Shown one piece after another: positions 25,034 to 35,537 of a DNA stretch of 60,701 nt. The stretch comes from Flavihumibacter sp. CACIAM 22H1 (GTDB lineage Bacteria > Bacteroidota > Bacteroidia > Chitinophagales > Chitinophagaceae). The stretch is from NCBI RefSeq assembly GCF_001601815.1, contig NZ_LUKG01000001.1, positions 56,239 to 116,939 on the forward strand, read 5' to 3'. The stretch's first letter is position 1, and each line of letters opens with the position of its first letter. Position numbers and translations under genes: made by a program. The notes under the pieces are model-generated. The model was not told the DNA's origin and made no database searches. It saw only the letters and a list, made by a program, of their open reading frames with translations.

Positions 25034-27598
25034 TCAATTCACCCTTAGCTCGATTTTTTCATCCTGGCGCAAGACCTGTTTAGGGTATTTAATCTTTTTC
25101 TCTCCTACTACAAATTCTTGGATATTGATTGATCCAAATAAACAGGCCACTTTCAACTGTTCATTTTCTAAAGAATAAGTTCCCCACGCGTATCCATTGC
25201 TCCAAAAAAAAGTGCCTTGCCTATTGTTTATTCGAAACATCTTTTTATATCCATTATAATCAAATCCGGTTAAGGAAGGAATCAATGACCAACTAGCCAT
25301 CGCACGTGCATAGTGATGCCCACATTCGGGTTCATTATACGGGTTCCTTTTTTCTCCATCAAATCTTGAACGAATATTTCGCACTGCCGATAAGCCATTT
25401 TCCAGCTCCTGCTCATAAATCAATCCTATAGCCGCAGTATACTCAAATCCACTCATGGATTCGGCAAAATAAGGAAAAGGAACCTCTAATCTTCCTTTTG
25501 GCCAACTGGCCATTATCAAGCCAGGCTCCTTATCCATTACATAGGAGCGCATATTATTAAACACTGTATCAAATCGAAGTACCGAATTGTATTTTACAAT
25601 ACTCTGTAAGGCTGTTCGAATATGCTGTGGTTCAGCCAGGTAACCCAAACCACATAAATGCGCCATGTATTGCCCCGCCAACTGATCAACCAGGCATCCC
25701 TTTCCAAGTTGAAAAGGGGGCACCAGCACTGTTGTATCTGAAAGGTTCAAAAATTTCTTAGTAGTAGGATCCGTTATCCAATGTTCATAATATTCTCCAT
25801 TAAACAGATTCTTATCAACCCAGGCACTACCTTTTGAAAGTATTTTCATGCAGGAATCGGCAAATTTCTTTTCACCCAAATAGCTGGCTATTTCGGCCCC
25901 TGCTTTTAAGGCCCCAAAATACCAAAACTGCATTTGGGGATTTGGACCGTAATAGTCAACATCCATCGTATTATGTTGTTTGCCTTCCTGAATGCCATCT
26001 GCATCCTGATCCCAGCTATCTAGCAACCACGCATACCGGATAGCGCTTTTTACAACAGGCCAGTGTTTTTTTAACCAATTGATATCACCTGCATGCTTCC
26101 ATTCTCTGTAAAACCGCATAATTGAACCCATTTGGCCATCTGCTGCTGCAACATGGTCAATGGCAAAATTTGATTCCAATGGAATATTTACCCGATTCAT
26201 CATTTTCCCGGTAGACTTGGTGCCATATACCAATTCAACCTCCCGCATAGATCTTGCTAAATCACCAAACAAAAAACTGGTTGCCGATTCATAATTCCAA
26301 ACATGGGTACAATTTCCGTAACAGGAACCTGTTTCATTCATGATTCCTTCCCATCCCATTAAATGCCCAGACGGCAGTCGAAAAACGGTCTGCGATCGCA
26401 ACGTGGAGAGGTTGAAGAGGGCTGCTTCCTTAACTTCTGCCGGCAGGTCGGCAGCCATAAATGCATTCACAAACTGAATGCTGGATTGTTCCCACTCCGG
26501 CAATTTAGGCAGCACCTTATCTGCAGCGTCTTTTGCATTTTTATACACTCGTGTATAATAATTACCTACAATTTTTCCTTTGTTGCCGAAGGTCCAGGAA
26601 TTATTCCAATCCAACCTATTAGGAAAATGCCAGCTTATAAAAAACTCAAACACCTTTGTTTCACCGGGGTTTATGGCTGTTGCAGAAGCCAGGGAAGCCA
26701 TCGGATTATCATCTACCAGTTCATTCCTATCTGTTAGCATTCCATCTGCTGAAAAATCGTCCCAAAAATTCAACAATGCATTTTCCCAATCGTTTCGTAT
26801 AGAGCTACGCCGGTAACTTGTGTAGTACTTATTTGTGGTGCCAAGTAAAATAGTACCCCAGGCAGCATCAGAAGAATCTACTCCCTTGCTGGTCATATAA
26901 ATTCCCTTGTACCCAGGTTCTTCGATGAATGTATTTTTGTTTTTATTTGCCCCTTCATATACAATATCCCCTTTCCAGTTTTTTGCCTGCCTACTCCCAT
27001 CTATTCCAATGAAATTTCGCATGGTACCACAAATAGCCACCTCAACTTTCTTACTGGAGCTGTTTGTAACCTCGTACCGCAAAATAGCAATGGGTGTACT
27101 GCTCGCTTCCGTATTAGATGGCACAAATGGATTAAATCCGGTAAGCTGAACTTTTACCGGCATAGTACTATCAGAAAGGTGCACCCTCCCAAATGGATAG
27201 CTTGCTTCAAAACTGGCGGTTGAAAATCTTGGCAATCCATGATGATTAACCGGACGACCTTCATAGTGCTGGTATTCGCTGGCATGCAATGGCCCCAACA
27301 ATGCCCTTGATTTAGCCGGTTTATCAGTTTCTTTAACATATATCGCAAAGAAGGGTGCCTGATTACCGGTTGTTATCGTACTAAACCCCTTGCCTGGCTT
27401 GTTCATTATTTCCCAATCCCTTAATTCTCCGCGCCCCCCCAGCGAAACAGTACCTGTACCTATTCCGCCAATTGGTAAAGCAATATTATACAAATGCTGT
27501 TGATCATATTTCTTTAGAAATTTAATATTCTGCGCATTACAAATGGCTGTTAAAAAAATAGCCATTACAGTCATTCTATATACTAATCTCGTATTCAT
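25034..27598 (-). CDS. GH116-type glycoside hydrolase (DUF608-like), copy 1
   Basis: An 854-residue secreted enzyme (signal peptide 1-22, AICNAQ) of the GH116/non-lysosomal glucosylceramidase type, whose characterised members hydrolyse beta-glucosides or beta-xylosides. The N-terminal beta-sandwich has [23 protein letters not shown]. The (alpha/alpha)6 barrel carries [16 protein letters not shown] (Cys430, His432), DGIQEGKQHNTMDVDYYGPNP (534-553) and [16 protein letters not shown] (Cys635, Asp638). Asp638 is a candidate acid/base by motif; catalytic residues were not verified. The C-terminal segment YWSNG-like FFWSNGYAWGTY resembles the paralogue at 32964. It is the last gene of the leftward PUL and follows a lipoprotein gene by 5 bp. 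Confidence 0.85.
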   Translation of the reverse strand: MNTRLVYRMTVMAIFLTAICNAQNIKFLKKYDQQHLYNIALPIGGIGTGTVSLGGRGELRDWEIMNKPGKGFSTITTGNQAPFFAIYVKETDKPAKSRALLGPLHASEYQHYEGRPVNHHGLPRFSTASFEASYPFGRVHLSDSTMPVKVQLTGFNPFVPSNTEASSTPIAILRYEVTNSSSKKVEVAICGTMRNFIGIDGSRQAKNWKGDIVYEGANKNKNTFIEEPGYKGIYMTSKGVDSSDAAWGTILLGTTNKYYTSYRRSSIRNDWENALLNFWDDFSADGMLTDRNELVDDNPMASLASATAINPGETKVFEFFISWHFPNRLDWNNSWTFGNKGKIVGNYYTRVYKNAKDAADKVLPKLPEWEQSSIQFVNAFMAADLPAEVKEAALFNLSTLRSQTVFRLPSGHLMGWEGIMNETGSCYGNCTHVWNYESATSFLFGDLARSMREVELVYGTKSTGKMMNRVNIPLESNFAIDHVAAADGQMGSIMRFYREWKHAGDINWLKKHWPVVKSAIRYAWLLDSWDQDADGIQEGKQHNTMDVDYYGPNPQMQFWYFGALKAGAEIASYLGEKKFADSCMKILSKGSAWVDKNLFNGEYYEHWITDPTTKKFLNLSDTTVLVPPFQLGKGCLVDQLAGQYMAHLCGLGYLAEPQHIRTALQSIVKYNSVLRFDTVFNNMRSYVMDKEPGLIMASWPKGRLEVPFPYFAESMSGFEYTAAIGLIYEQELENGLSAVRNIRSRFDGEKRNPYNEPECGHHYARAMASWSLIPSLTGFDYNGYKKMFRINNRQGTFFWSNGYAWGTYSLENEQLKVACLFGSINIQEFVVGEKKIKYPKQVLRQDEKIELRVN

Positions 27599-27603
27599 AA
27601 CTT

Positions 27604-28809
27604 TTAGTTGAGCGGTGTACCTAATAATTTTATTGCTATCGTATTCAATTGTTCTTTGGTACCAGAAACATGAATAGTCGTATGCCTATGCGTAATTGCT
27701 TCTTCTTTTTTTAACAATGCTGCAGGTGAAGATGTTTCCAGCTCATAAAAATCACCTAATTGTTTCCCTTTCACCGGCCCATCATTATACGCATTCACAA
27801 CATCGCCCGAAAATGGTTGCTGCTGAATTTCCCATAAAGAATTCACATAGGGCAAAGGATCGGAGGGCAGGTTATAATGTACAAGGGTAAGCAATTCATT
27901 CTCTTCATCATAACTTCCTATCCAGGATTTGGCTACAGACTGGCTGATGCCAATTTTTGCCCGGTATTTCCCATCTGCCTTTAACTGTAGCGAAACGGAA
28001 TCGATTGTTAATCGTTCAGGGGGTATTTCTCCAAAATAATTGGTAGTTATACCTTTTCCCGGGCTTGCCCCTTGCTGCAGCGGAACTATAATCCTGGTAT
28101 TTTCAGCAGCTTTCATCATTCCTAAAATCCAGATAGATAATGCACCGGTAGACCTGGTCCAATCTTCCTTACCAGCATTCCAAATCGTATTTACGGATGT
28201 AAAGCCAACCATCTGTACACCGTCCAACGGTAGCCCGATCATTTGCGTCATATCCAAATTGGAAAGCACCTTCACTGTTCTGTCTACTCGTACCGTCAGT
28301 TCCTTTCCACTATAATTCGTTAGCTGAATTGTTTTTTCAAACTGAACCTCATGAGCCGTTTTTCTGACAACAATAAAAGGTTCTGTGTCCAGTGCAAGGG
28401 AAACCTGCCAATTTTCAAATACAAAGGGCGCATCTTGCTTAAAATAGACGGAGAACTGTCCTCCTTCGGGGCCAAGCCAGAAGCGATCTTCACCACCAAC
28501 GGCTGTAATATGTGGCTCAGGCTTCTTTTGCGCGATAACATGATGGTTTATCCAGCCCAAAGAAATTCCCTCATCTCCCGCAATTGTACTAGTCATAACC
28601 CGACCCTGGTATTCCGGAGCAACTAAAATCTTCTGGTGCAGGCTATCATCACCGTACAACAGAATCATTTCCGGAAGATGCGTTTGAAGAAATGCCTTAT
28701 CATAGCCAAAATCTCCCGGCTTAGATGATTCGTCCTGCTTCTTTTTCACAGCAGGATCACAGGATAGCAATGCCAACATTGCCCAACTAACTAAGAATTT
28801 TATGTTCAT
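27604..28809 (-). CDS. Lipoprotein of unknown function (DUF6786-like)
   Basis: A 401-residue lipoprotein (LALLSC, Cys17). The translated sequence is rich in beta-strands and has an aldose-epimerase/galactose-mutarotase-like character: GRVMTSTIAGDEGISLGWINHHVI, GGEDRFWLGPEGGQFSVYFKQ and FEKTIQLTNYSGKELTVRVDRTV. It resembles proteins labelled DUF6786 in Bacteroidota; this label is from memory and needs a domain search. No catalytic His/Glu pair is assigned. It lies between the SlyD-like and GH116-type genes in the PUL operon, so a role in glycan binding or processing at the cell surface is likely (inference). Confidence 0.65.
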   Translation of the reverse strand: MNIKFLVSWAMLALLSCDPAVKKKQDESSKPGDFGYDKAFLQTHLPEMILLYGDDSLHQKILVAPEYQGRVMTSTIAGDEGISLGWINHHVIAQKKPEPHITAVGGEDRFWLGPEGGQFSVYFKQDAPFVFENWQVSLALDTEPFIVVRKTAHEVQFEKTIQLTNYSGKELTVRVDRTVKVLSNLDMTQMIGLPLDGVQMVGFTSVNTIWNAGKEDWTRSTGALSIWILGMMKAAENTRIIVPLQQGASPGKGITTNYFGEIPPERLTIDSVSLQLKADGKYRAKIGISQSVAKSWIGSYDEENELLTLVHYNLPSDPLPYVNSLWEIQQQPFSGDVVNAYNDGPVKGKQLGDFYELETSSPAALLKKEEAITHRHTTIHVSGTKEQLNTIAIKLLGTPLN

Positions 28810-28834
28810 ACTTGCTTATTTTAACGTTTACCAT

Positions 28835-29230
28835 CTATTCTTCCACTTCAATCAACCCAATTTCAATATCAAGAGAACGGCCAGCCAGTGGATGATTAAA
28901 ATCTACAAGGGCAACATTCCTAAGCAATTGTAATACCATTCCAACCCTTCCACCTTTTACCCAAACCCAGTCTCCAATTGAAAATTTATACTGATTAATG
29001 TCATTATAATCAACCAGCATACAATTCGCTGTTTCATACTCCCCATACAGATCCGCCGGACCTAATAAGAACCTGCTCCACTGGCCTTTTTTCATAAGAT
29101 GCAGCTGTTGTTCGATCGCTGGCAGTAAACAACCCGATTCGACCATCAAAAACAACGGCTCGCCACCAATATTCGTATCCAGCATCCTTGCTTCCACATC
29201 CCGTATAATATATTGAATACCCAGTCGCAT
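28835..29230 (-). CDS. SlyD-like FKBP-type peptidyl-prolyl isomerase / metallochaperone
   Basis: A 131-residue cytoplasmic protein that matches the FKBP-IF fold of SlyD. The first strand and loop (VEARMLDTNIGGEPLFLMVESGCLLPAIEQQLHLMKKGQ) align with the SlyD pattern of DTS-GGEPL, G-LIPGLE-ALEGM-GD. GPADLYGEY matches PPEEAYGEY. The C-terminal VDFNHPLAGRSLDIEIGLIEVEE is nearly the family signature. The His/Cys-rich metal tail of enterobacterial SlyD is absent; only two cysteines occur (about residues 34 and 69). SlyD works with the GTPase HypB in nickel delivery, and here the gene is one base downstream of a CobW/HypB-like GTPase gene, which supports a metal-delivery role (inference). Several residues typical of isomerase activity are altered. 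Confidence 0.75.
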   Translation of the reverse strand: MRLGIQYIIRDVEARMLDTNIGGEPLFLMVESGCLLPAIEQQLHLMKKGQWSRFLLGPADLYGEYETANCMLVDYNDINQYKFSIGDWVWVKGGRVGMVLQLLRNVALVDFNHPLAGRSLDIEIGLIEVEE

Positions 29231-29231
29231 A

Positions 29232-30308
29232 CTAGCTCACATAATTTTCAGCCTTGTAAACCTGGCAAAGAAATTCAGGGCCGTTCTCCCTGGCAGGGAG
29301 CGCAGTTATTACTACCTCCAGCGATGTTTCAATCTTCGATAATATACGTTCGATTATTCGACCAAGGCTATTCGCCACCCCATTATTCCTGCTATTTATT
29401 AACACTTTAACGGATTGCATGCCACTAGTAAAACGGGGAAATGAGATAGGAATATCTCCCCATGAAAAGCTGATTTTCTCAACGGTGTTGCCTGTGTACA
29501 CTAAAACCTTGGTATGCTCTGTAACAAATTCTTTTCGTATTACCCTTCGGTTAAATCGTTGTATAAACAATCGAACAGCCCTGCCTGCTTCCGGGCCATT
29601 AAATTCAAATCCAGCTTCATACCAGCCAGCACTCCTGTCCTCGCCAAGTAATAAATAATTTTCACTAAAGACATCGGAATTTTGTTCTGTATCCCTTCTA
29701 TTGATAGCATTTAACCAATCACAGATATCTGATTCAATATGTGAATTCTGGAGCAATACCTGGTTTTCAGGAAATTGTTGTGCCAACAGATACTGCAATC
29801 GATTCAACTGCCCTGTTGTCAACAAATCTTTTTTGGTTAAAACTATATACCGGTGTCTGTTTAGATGGCTCAAACTTTCTACCGCTCTTTTCAGCTTCAG
29901 AATATAGGTTCCCTTATTAAGTTGTTCATATACCGACCTTGCGTCCTGGAACTGAAATGCGCCAATGGATAAGCCGGGAAATCGTTTCAATAAGGGCTGT
30001 ATTACACCAATTTGTATATCCTTGCAGCATTGCTCTATTTCCACCAACACAAAATCATACTGCTGCTGTTGCAGAACCGCTGTCAACAGATCTGCAAAAC
30101 CTGTGATAGCGCAGCTGATACAGGCATGCGGGTAGCTGCTAACATCTAATTCCTGTTGCTGGAAATAGGTATAATCTACCGAATACCCACTTTTCCTATT
30201 TATCAATATCTTAAATAATTTCCTTTCTTTAAACAAAACAGACGCTACCCTTGCAATAGCTGTAGTTTTTCCTGCACCTGTGCCACCGTATAAAAAAACA
30301 AGCTTCAT
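29232..30308 (-). CDS. CobW/HypB-like P-loop GTPase
   Basis: A 358-residue putative GTPase of the G3E type, whose members insert or deliver metal cofactors (Ni, Co, Zn). The start is taken at ATG 30308 (MKLVFLYGG); two residues upstream only a TTG is available. The P-loop is GGTGAGKTT (residues 8-16). HACISC (Cys63, Cys66) occupies the place of the CxCC metal motif of COG0523 proteins, following a VDYTYFQQQEL segment comparable to the NEFGxVxID region. VLVEIEQCCKD follows at the Walker-B position. VLTKKDLL is the G4 (N/TKxD) motif. The C-terminal ~150 residues are divergent. It is followed one base later by the SlyD-like gene and lies inside a PUL operon, which is unusual. Confidence 0.75.
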   Translation of the reverse strand: MKLVFLYGGTGAGKTTAIARVASVLFKERKLFKILINRKSGYSVDYTYFQQQELDVSSYPHACISCAITGFADLLTAVLQQQQYDFVLVEIEQCCKDIQIGVIQPLLKRFPGLSIGAFQFQDARSVYEQLNKGTYILKLKRAVESLSHLNRHRYIVLTKKDLLTTGQLNRLQYLLAQQFPENQVLLQNSHIESDICDWLNAINRRDTEQNSDVFSENYLLLGEDRSAGWYEAGFEFNGPEAGRAVRLFIQRFNRRVIRKEFVTEHTKVLVYTGNTVEKISFSWGDIPISFPRFTSGMQSVKVLINSRNNGVANSLGRIIERILSKIETSLEVVITALPARENGPEFLCQVYKAENYVS

Positions 30309-30355
30309 ACACAAAACAACTATTAGTAATAAGGGAAGTACCCGCAGAGTTTGAA

Positions 30356-32967
30356 TTAAAGTTTTACCTGAACAGTTTTATTTTCCGTATCAAACTGAAT
30401 TTTTTGAACGGTTTCCTTTTTTGTTAGTTTTTCCCGGATCGAAATAGAGCGTTTCATTTGCCAGGGATAACTTAAGTAGGGAAGCTCTAATCCGTTTGAC
30501 ACGACCAGTATATGTTTATTCTTCCGATTGGCCGGGATCTTGAACCGCACCTCTTCTGTTGGAATAATCCAATTTCTTTCACGGTCTATATAAAGGCTGC
30601 CCAACGATCGGTAAATCTCTGACAACCCGGTATAAACCGCACTTGCTTCGCCCCATAAGGGATGTGTACGCATAGGGCATTGTGGGGTTGCTTCGTGATC
30701 TATATTCTCTGGCGCCATACCTACAGGGTAAAACTTAGGGTAAGGAAAAATATCATTCTTTTGGTGACTTGGCTGAACGATCAGCTTTACACCTGCTTTT
30801 CCGGCTGCTACACCACGTTCAATATAATCAGCTCTACCTGTTGTTTTGCCCAAATAGATAAAAGGTTGCGCTAATTCTGCCTGGCGCTGATCCAGGAATA
30901 CAGAATTATCACTATTATCCGTACCCATTCCACCGAAGACATTGGCTGTAAATACAAAATGAGGTTTCCACACGCATTGGGTAAAACTCAGGTAATCGGC
31001 GCATTTTGCAGCCCAATACAAGCATTCCTGATCCATGGTTGCCTGATGCAAGGCAACATACGCATTCAGAGCCCAGATGGTTACCAGACTACCTCTATAC
31101 CATTGCTTCTGTAAACTGTCTTTTATATAGGTAAAAGGTTTAGCACCGCAAGAATTGTATTGTTCTGCATCAATCCATTTAGCCGATGGTATAATTTCTT
31201 TACTTAAATAATCACCTATTTTACGAGCCGCCAAAATATAGTCATTTTTGCCGGTGGCTCGTCCGTATAAAGCCAGAAACCACATTGATGCTGCTGCGTG
31301 GGCACTTTCTTTTAACAGGGGTGATGGTTCCATGGACAAAGAAACAAAACTGGGCAGGTTGCCATCATCCTCTACAGCTGATACCAACCAATTTGCATAT
31401 GGCTCCAGGTAGTTAAGGATGCGTTCATCCTGTTGAGCCCGCAGGTAAAAATCTGTAAGGTGTGCTGCTGTTTTTGATAAAGCAGGAATTTCATAGGATG
31501 CCGCATCGCGTAAGAATAATACGGATTTTCCATTGGGTGGATCTGTCCACCCAACTCCCCATTTTTTATCTTTAGCGCTATATACGGTATGAAAAAGGCC
31601 ATAACTATTTCGGGGAGCAGACAAGCACCAGTTTATTATTTTTCCAGCTGCGGTTAATAAAGTATCATTCCCGGTTTCTTTACCCCAATAATAAAGTCCA
31701 ATAGCATCGCGCGCCTGGTTCCAGTAGGGCGAATTGTTAATAACATCATTCCAGAAAGGGGCAGAGCACCTAAAACCTCCCCGCTGCTCTCCGTTTTCCG
31801 TCCATTCGAGCCAGGAACCCTGATCTTTATAACCTGGAACAGGAATATCTAATATTCCGCCGGAAATTTCTACTGGTTTATTATCAGCTGTTTTAACAGG
31901 ATTAAATATGGCGCTGGTAGTTGATTTAACATATTCGATAAAAGGCATGGAAAGACCACTACTATCATAAAAATTGGAACGCCCAAATTTCTGCCATTGC
32001 ATTTCCGCTACAATCGAATACGACATAGGAGCCGCCTGTGCACTTAGTAATAGGGTAAATCCGTATACAGCCCGGTTAGCCAATACTGTTTTAATTAATG
32101 CAGGATCAGCTTCGTCTCGTATATACCTGGTATGGAAACCAATTTTTGTATCCATCAGTCCAAAGGACATGACCGGTTTCGAAGTAAATCCTGCGTCAGT
32201 AGTATAATCCAGTGCAGTGGGCATAGTACGCAAATATTCCTTCATAGGAATATTAAACGGGCCATTGGTCGAATAAAAATAATCTTTCCTTGCATCCATG
32301 GTTCGGACCTGAAATTGATTAATAAGGTTTAAATCTGGAACCAGCGCTATAAAATCTGTTTTTTCCTGGTATATTATAGCTGGTGCGGCAAAGCTGCGAT
32401 CTCCAAAAACCTGCTTCTCCGCCAAACCACTTCTGGGGTCATAAAACTTAACACCGGGTGTATGAATAAAATCCGGCATTCCACTCACATTCATCTCAAA
32501 ACCTGAAAGCACATAATCCAATTTCACCGGCTCTTTTTTCCAATGAACCTCCACCCGATGTTCAAAGCCTGTGGTATTAGCTGAAATCCAAATCGTTTCA
32601 ACAATTGAATCCGTTCCTTTTGAATAAAAAACTTGAATACTATCTTTCCAGCTATTAATAAGATTACAATGCAGATCGCTCAGGAGATAGCGAAAATCAT
32701 TTAGCTCCTTATTATATAAAGGATGAACTGGTTGTCTTCCGGATTTTGTAACCGGCGTTGAAGAAACCAATAGCTTCCATTTACCATGAGTATCTTTACT
32801 ATAATAAGATTTACGAAGAACACCTTCCTCCTTGTCCCAATGAAGCGTAAGTTTAACCTTATCATTAACTAGCTGATATTCGTTTGCTTCTGTTGCGGAA
32901 AGGGTTTTTATAGTTCCCCAAAAATTACCAATAACAAGCAGAGAGGCAGGTATTGCTTCCTTTTCAT
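30356..32967 (-). CDS. Putative six-hairpin glycosidase-like protein, frameshifted near its start
   Basis: About 870 residues if read through a frameshift. The C-terminal part (residues ~330-720) has the helical repeats of (alpha/alpha)6 toroid enzymes: [45 protein letters not shown] and [19 protein letters not shown]. The N-terminal part is beta-rich. The long frame is open from 30356 to beyond 32900 without a good ATG. An ATG at 32967 overlaps the upstream stop (ATGA) and begins a lipoprotein- or signal-like [16 protein letters not shown], but hits TAA after 19 codons. One extra base in the A5/C4 run at 32916-32924 would join the frames. The residues after the shift ([14 protein letters not shown]) continue plausibly. 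It could be a sequencing error or a real inactivating mutation. Confidence 0.7.
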
Positions 32968-35537
32968 AATATTTTCTTATAGTGTAAATTCTGTTTTTCC
33001 CCTTCCTTTAATTCCATCCCTTCCTTTAATATTCTGCTGACAGCACCCACATTAATACGTTTCAACCTAAGTTTTCCTTCGGTCACCTGTATACCAATTT
33101 TTAATCTTCCGTTCCTGTTTTCGACCTGGTAAGTACCGTAAGCATATCCATTTGACCAGAAATAATTACCCGCTCTTTGTTTAACCGTAAACTCCTGCTC
33201 AATTGCAGAATATGAAAAACCCGTCCAGCCGAGTACAGCTGCCCAGGCAGCCATTGCTCTTGCGTACCGGTGACCATATTCACCTTCATTAAATGGATTC
33301 CGGTTTTTTCCATTATAACGGCTTCTGACTTGTTGAATCAGCTCAACACCTTCCTTATCCATTCCCTCATACAACATATGGCTGGCGGTACTGTATTCGA
33401 ATCCAGTCATCACTTCCGTATAATAAGGAAAGGGCTCTTCTAACAATCCACCACGGGGATAAGAGGCCATTATTAAGCCGCTCTCTTTTCCCAAAGCAAA
33501 ACTTCTGAATGTATTAATATGGTTATTAAAATCGGTAACCTGGTTAAATCGATAGATGCTTCTTAAAGTGGTCAGTTGTTGTTTTCTATCCAGTATATAC
33601 CCTAAGCCCGCCGTGTGGGCTAGGTATTGCCCGACCAGTTGATCCACCAAACACCCCTTGCCGAGCTGTGCTCTTTGGGGTTTTCCTGCCGGGATCTGTT
33701 GCTCATAATATTGACCGTTGAACAAATTCAGTTCCACCCATGTGCGTCCCTGCCTGTACAAAGCTGCGCATTCTTTTTCAAAGGCAGTATCCTTCAAATA
33801 AGCAGCCATTTGCCTGCCAGATTCCAGGGCTGCTAAATACCATCCTGCCATTTGAGGATTGGGTCCATAATATTCAATATCCATTGTATTATGCTGCGGA
33901 CCTTCCATTACGCCATCCTTGTTCTTGTCCCAGGGGCCGGTCCATGAAAAAGCCAGCGCTTTTTTTATAGAAGGCCACATTTTGACCAATGCGGCCGTGT
34001 TCCCGGATAATTTCCAGTCTCTGTACATCTTTACGATGGTGCCCATTTGTCCATCAGCTGCCCATTGTTGTACCGATTTTCCCTTGTCTTTGAGAGGAAG
34101 TCCTATGCGATAGCTCATGCCCCCGCTTTCATTTACGGCATATAAAAACTCCACTTCTCTAAACAGGAGGGAAAGTTCACCAAACAGAAATGGTACGGTT
34201 GATTCATAGTTCCACACATGCGTACAGCTACCAAATCCCCACCCCGAACTTTTTTCACCCCCCAGTATACTTCCCTGAACACTGCCCGTACCTTCAAATC
34301 CAAATGGATAGCCATCCGCAGTCAGAAAAACAGTCTGCGAGCGCAGGTTAACCACGTTGAATAATGCTGCTTCCTTAATAGCAGCAGGAAGATCTGATTG
34401 GCAGAAAGCTCTTAAAAATTGCAGGGTTCGTTTTTCCAACCCAACCAGGCTATCGGCAAACTGTTGTAATACCGACCAGGCATCCGCATGTCGGGTTGTA
34501 TATAAATTTCCCAGTATTTCTGTGTCATGCGGGTTCCAGCCCCGCCGGTTCGGAAAATGCCAACCAAGAAAAAAAACAAATGATTTTGATTCACCCGGCG
34601 CCAGGGTTTGTTTTATGGACAGCGTGGCTGGCGGCGTACTTAGTATATTGTCATTACTTACTTCATTCAGTTCTCCATCATCTCCAAAATCATCCAGGAA
34701 TTGACGGAATGTCCAATTCCAGGGATAAGCTTTCCAGGTAGTACGATAGCTGACTTTTCCTTTGGTATTGGTAGCCAATGCCATGGTACCCCAATTTACA
34801 TGCTGCTTATCCAGGCTGTCTGATTGCATAAAGATTCCCTGAAGCCCCTGCTCCGACCGAAATATATTCCGGTTATGGCGGAAGCTACCGGTCCAGCCAT
34901 CCTTACCTATATAATTCGGCACCATGCCACAAATAGCTACGTCTATTTCTTTATTCGTGGTATTTTTTACCACATACCGCAACGTAGCTACCGGCCAGCT
35001 ACTATTTTTCAGATCGCCTGGAATTAAGGGATTAAATGCTTCCAGGCGAATCTGTAAAGGATAATTCTTTCTTTGAAATAATACTTGAGCGGTCGGATAG
35101 GCAGTATGGAAGTGGACGCTATCAAAGCGTGGGAACCCGGCATTTAAAACATCTGCGCCCCAATCGCCTTCTAAATTTCCCTGTACCGGCCCTTCCAGCA
35201 ACCGAATATCCGTTTTTGAATTACCGGCTACTTTTGCATACACAGCGAAAAAAGGACCATTTGCAATGGTCGGTTCCACTAGTTTCACTGCCGGAGTCCA
35301 ACCCAATGCACCGCGGTTCATGATTTCCCAATCACGCAGATCGCCTCTTCCTCCAACTGAGACAGTACCGGTTCCAATACCACCCAATGGTAGCGCAATT
35401 CTTTCAAGTTGACCTGCCTGGTAACTTTTCAGTACAGGCCATTGTGTATTCAATGTTTGCGCCAATACAGGTTCAGAAAATAAAAGAAACAGGAGTAGGA
35501 ATTGTATAGGATTGCGCATGATTATTGGATTAGGCAT
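32964..35537 (-). CDS. GH116-type glycoside hydrolase (DUF608-like), copy 2
   Basis: An 857-residue paralogue of the enzyme at 25034-27598. A second ATG at 35519 ([11 protein letters not shown]) gives a cleaner signal peptide ending VLAQ and may be the real start; the first ATG overlaps the PEP synthase gene. Conserved segments: [40 protein letters not shown] (Cys438, His440), [18 protein letters not shown] and [16 protein letters not shown]. The family members cleave beta-glycosidic bonds by a retaining mechanism. The ending TGA overlaps the ATG of the next gene (ATGA), which indicates translational coupling. The divergence from copy 1 suggests a different specificity. Confidence 0.85.
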   Translation of the reverse strand: MPNPIIMRNPIQFLLLFLLFSEPVLAQTLNTQWPVLKSYQAGQLERIALPLGGIGTGTVSVGGRGDLRDWEIMNRGALGWTPAVKLVEPTIANGPFFAVYAKVAGNSKTDIRLLEGPVQGNLEGDWGADVLNAGFPRFDSVHFHTAYPTAQVLFQRKNYPLQIRLEAFNPLIPGDLKNSSWPVATLRYVVKNTTNKEIDVAICGMVPNYIGKDGWTGSFRHNRNIFRSEQGLQGIFMQSDSLDKQHVNWGTMALATNTKGKVSYRTTWKAYPWNWTFRQFLDDFGDDGELNEVSNDNILSTPPATLSIKQTLAPGESKSFVFFLGWHFPNRRGWNPHDTEILGNLYTTRHADAWSVLQQFADSLVGLEKRTLQFLRAFCQSDLPAAIKEAALFNVVNLRSQTVFLTADGYPFGFEGTGSVQGSILGGEKSSGWGFGSCTHVWNYESTVPFLFGELSLLFREVEFLYAVNESGGMSYRIGLPLKDKGKSVQQWAADGQMGTIVKMYRDWKLSGNTAALVKMWPSIKKALAFSWTGPWDKNKDGVMEGPQHNTMDIEYYGPNPQMAGWYLAALESGRQMAAYLKDTAFEKECAALYRQGRTWVELNLFNGQYYEQQIPAGKPQRAQLGKGCLVDQLVGQYLAHTAGLGYILDRKQQLTTLRSIYRFNQVTDFNNHINTFRSFALGKESGLIMASYPRGGLLEEPFPYYTEVMTGFEYSTASHMLYEGMDKEGVELIQQVRSRYNGKNRNPFNEGEYGHRYARAMAAWAAVLGWTGFSYSAIEQEFTVKQRAGNYFWSNGYAYGTYQVENRNGRLKIGIQVTEGKLRLKRINVGAVSRILKEGMELKEGEKQNLHYKKIL

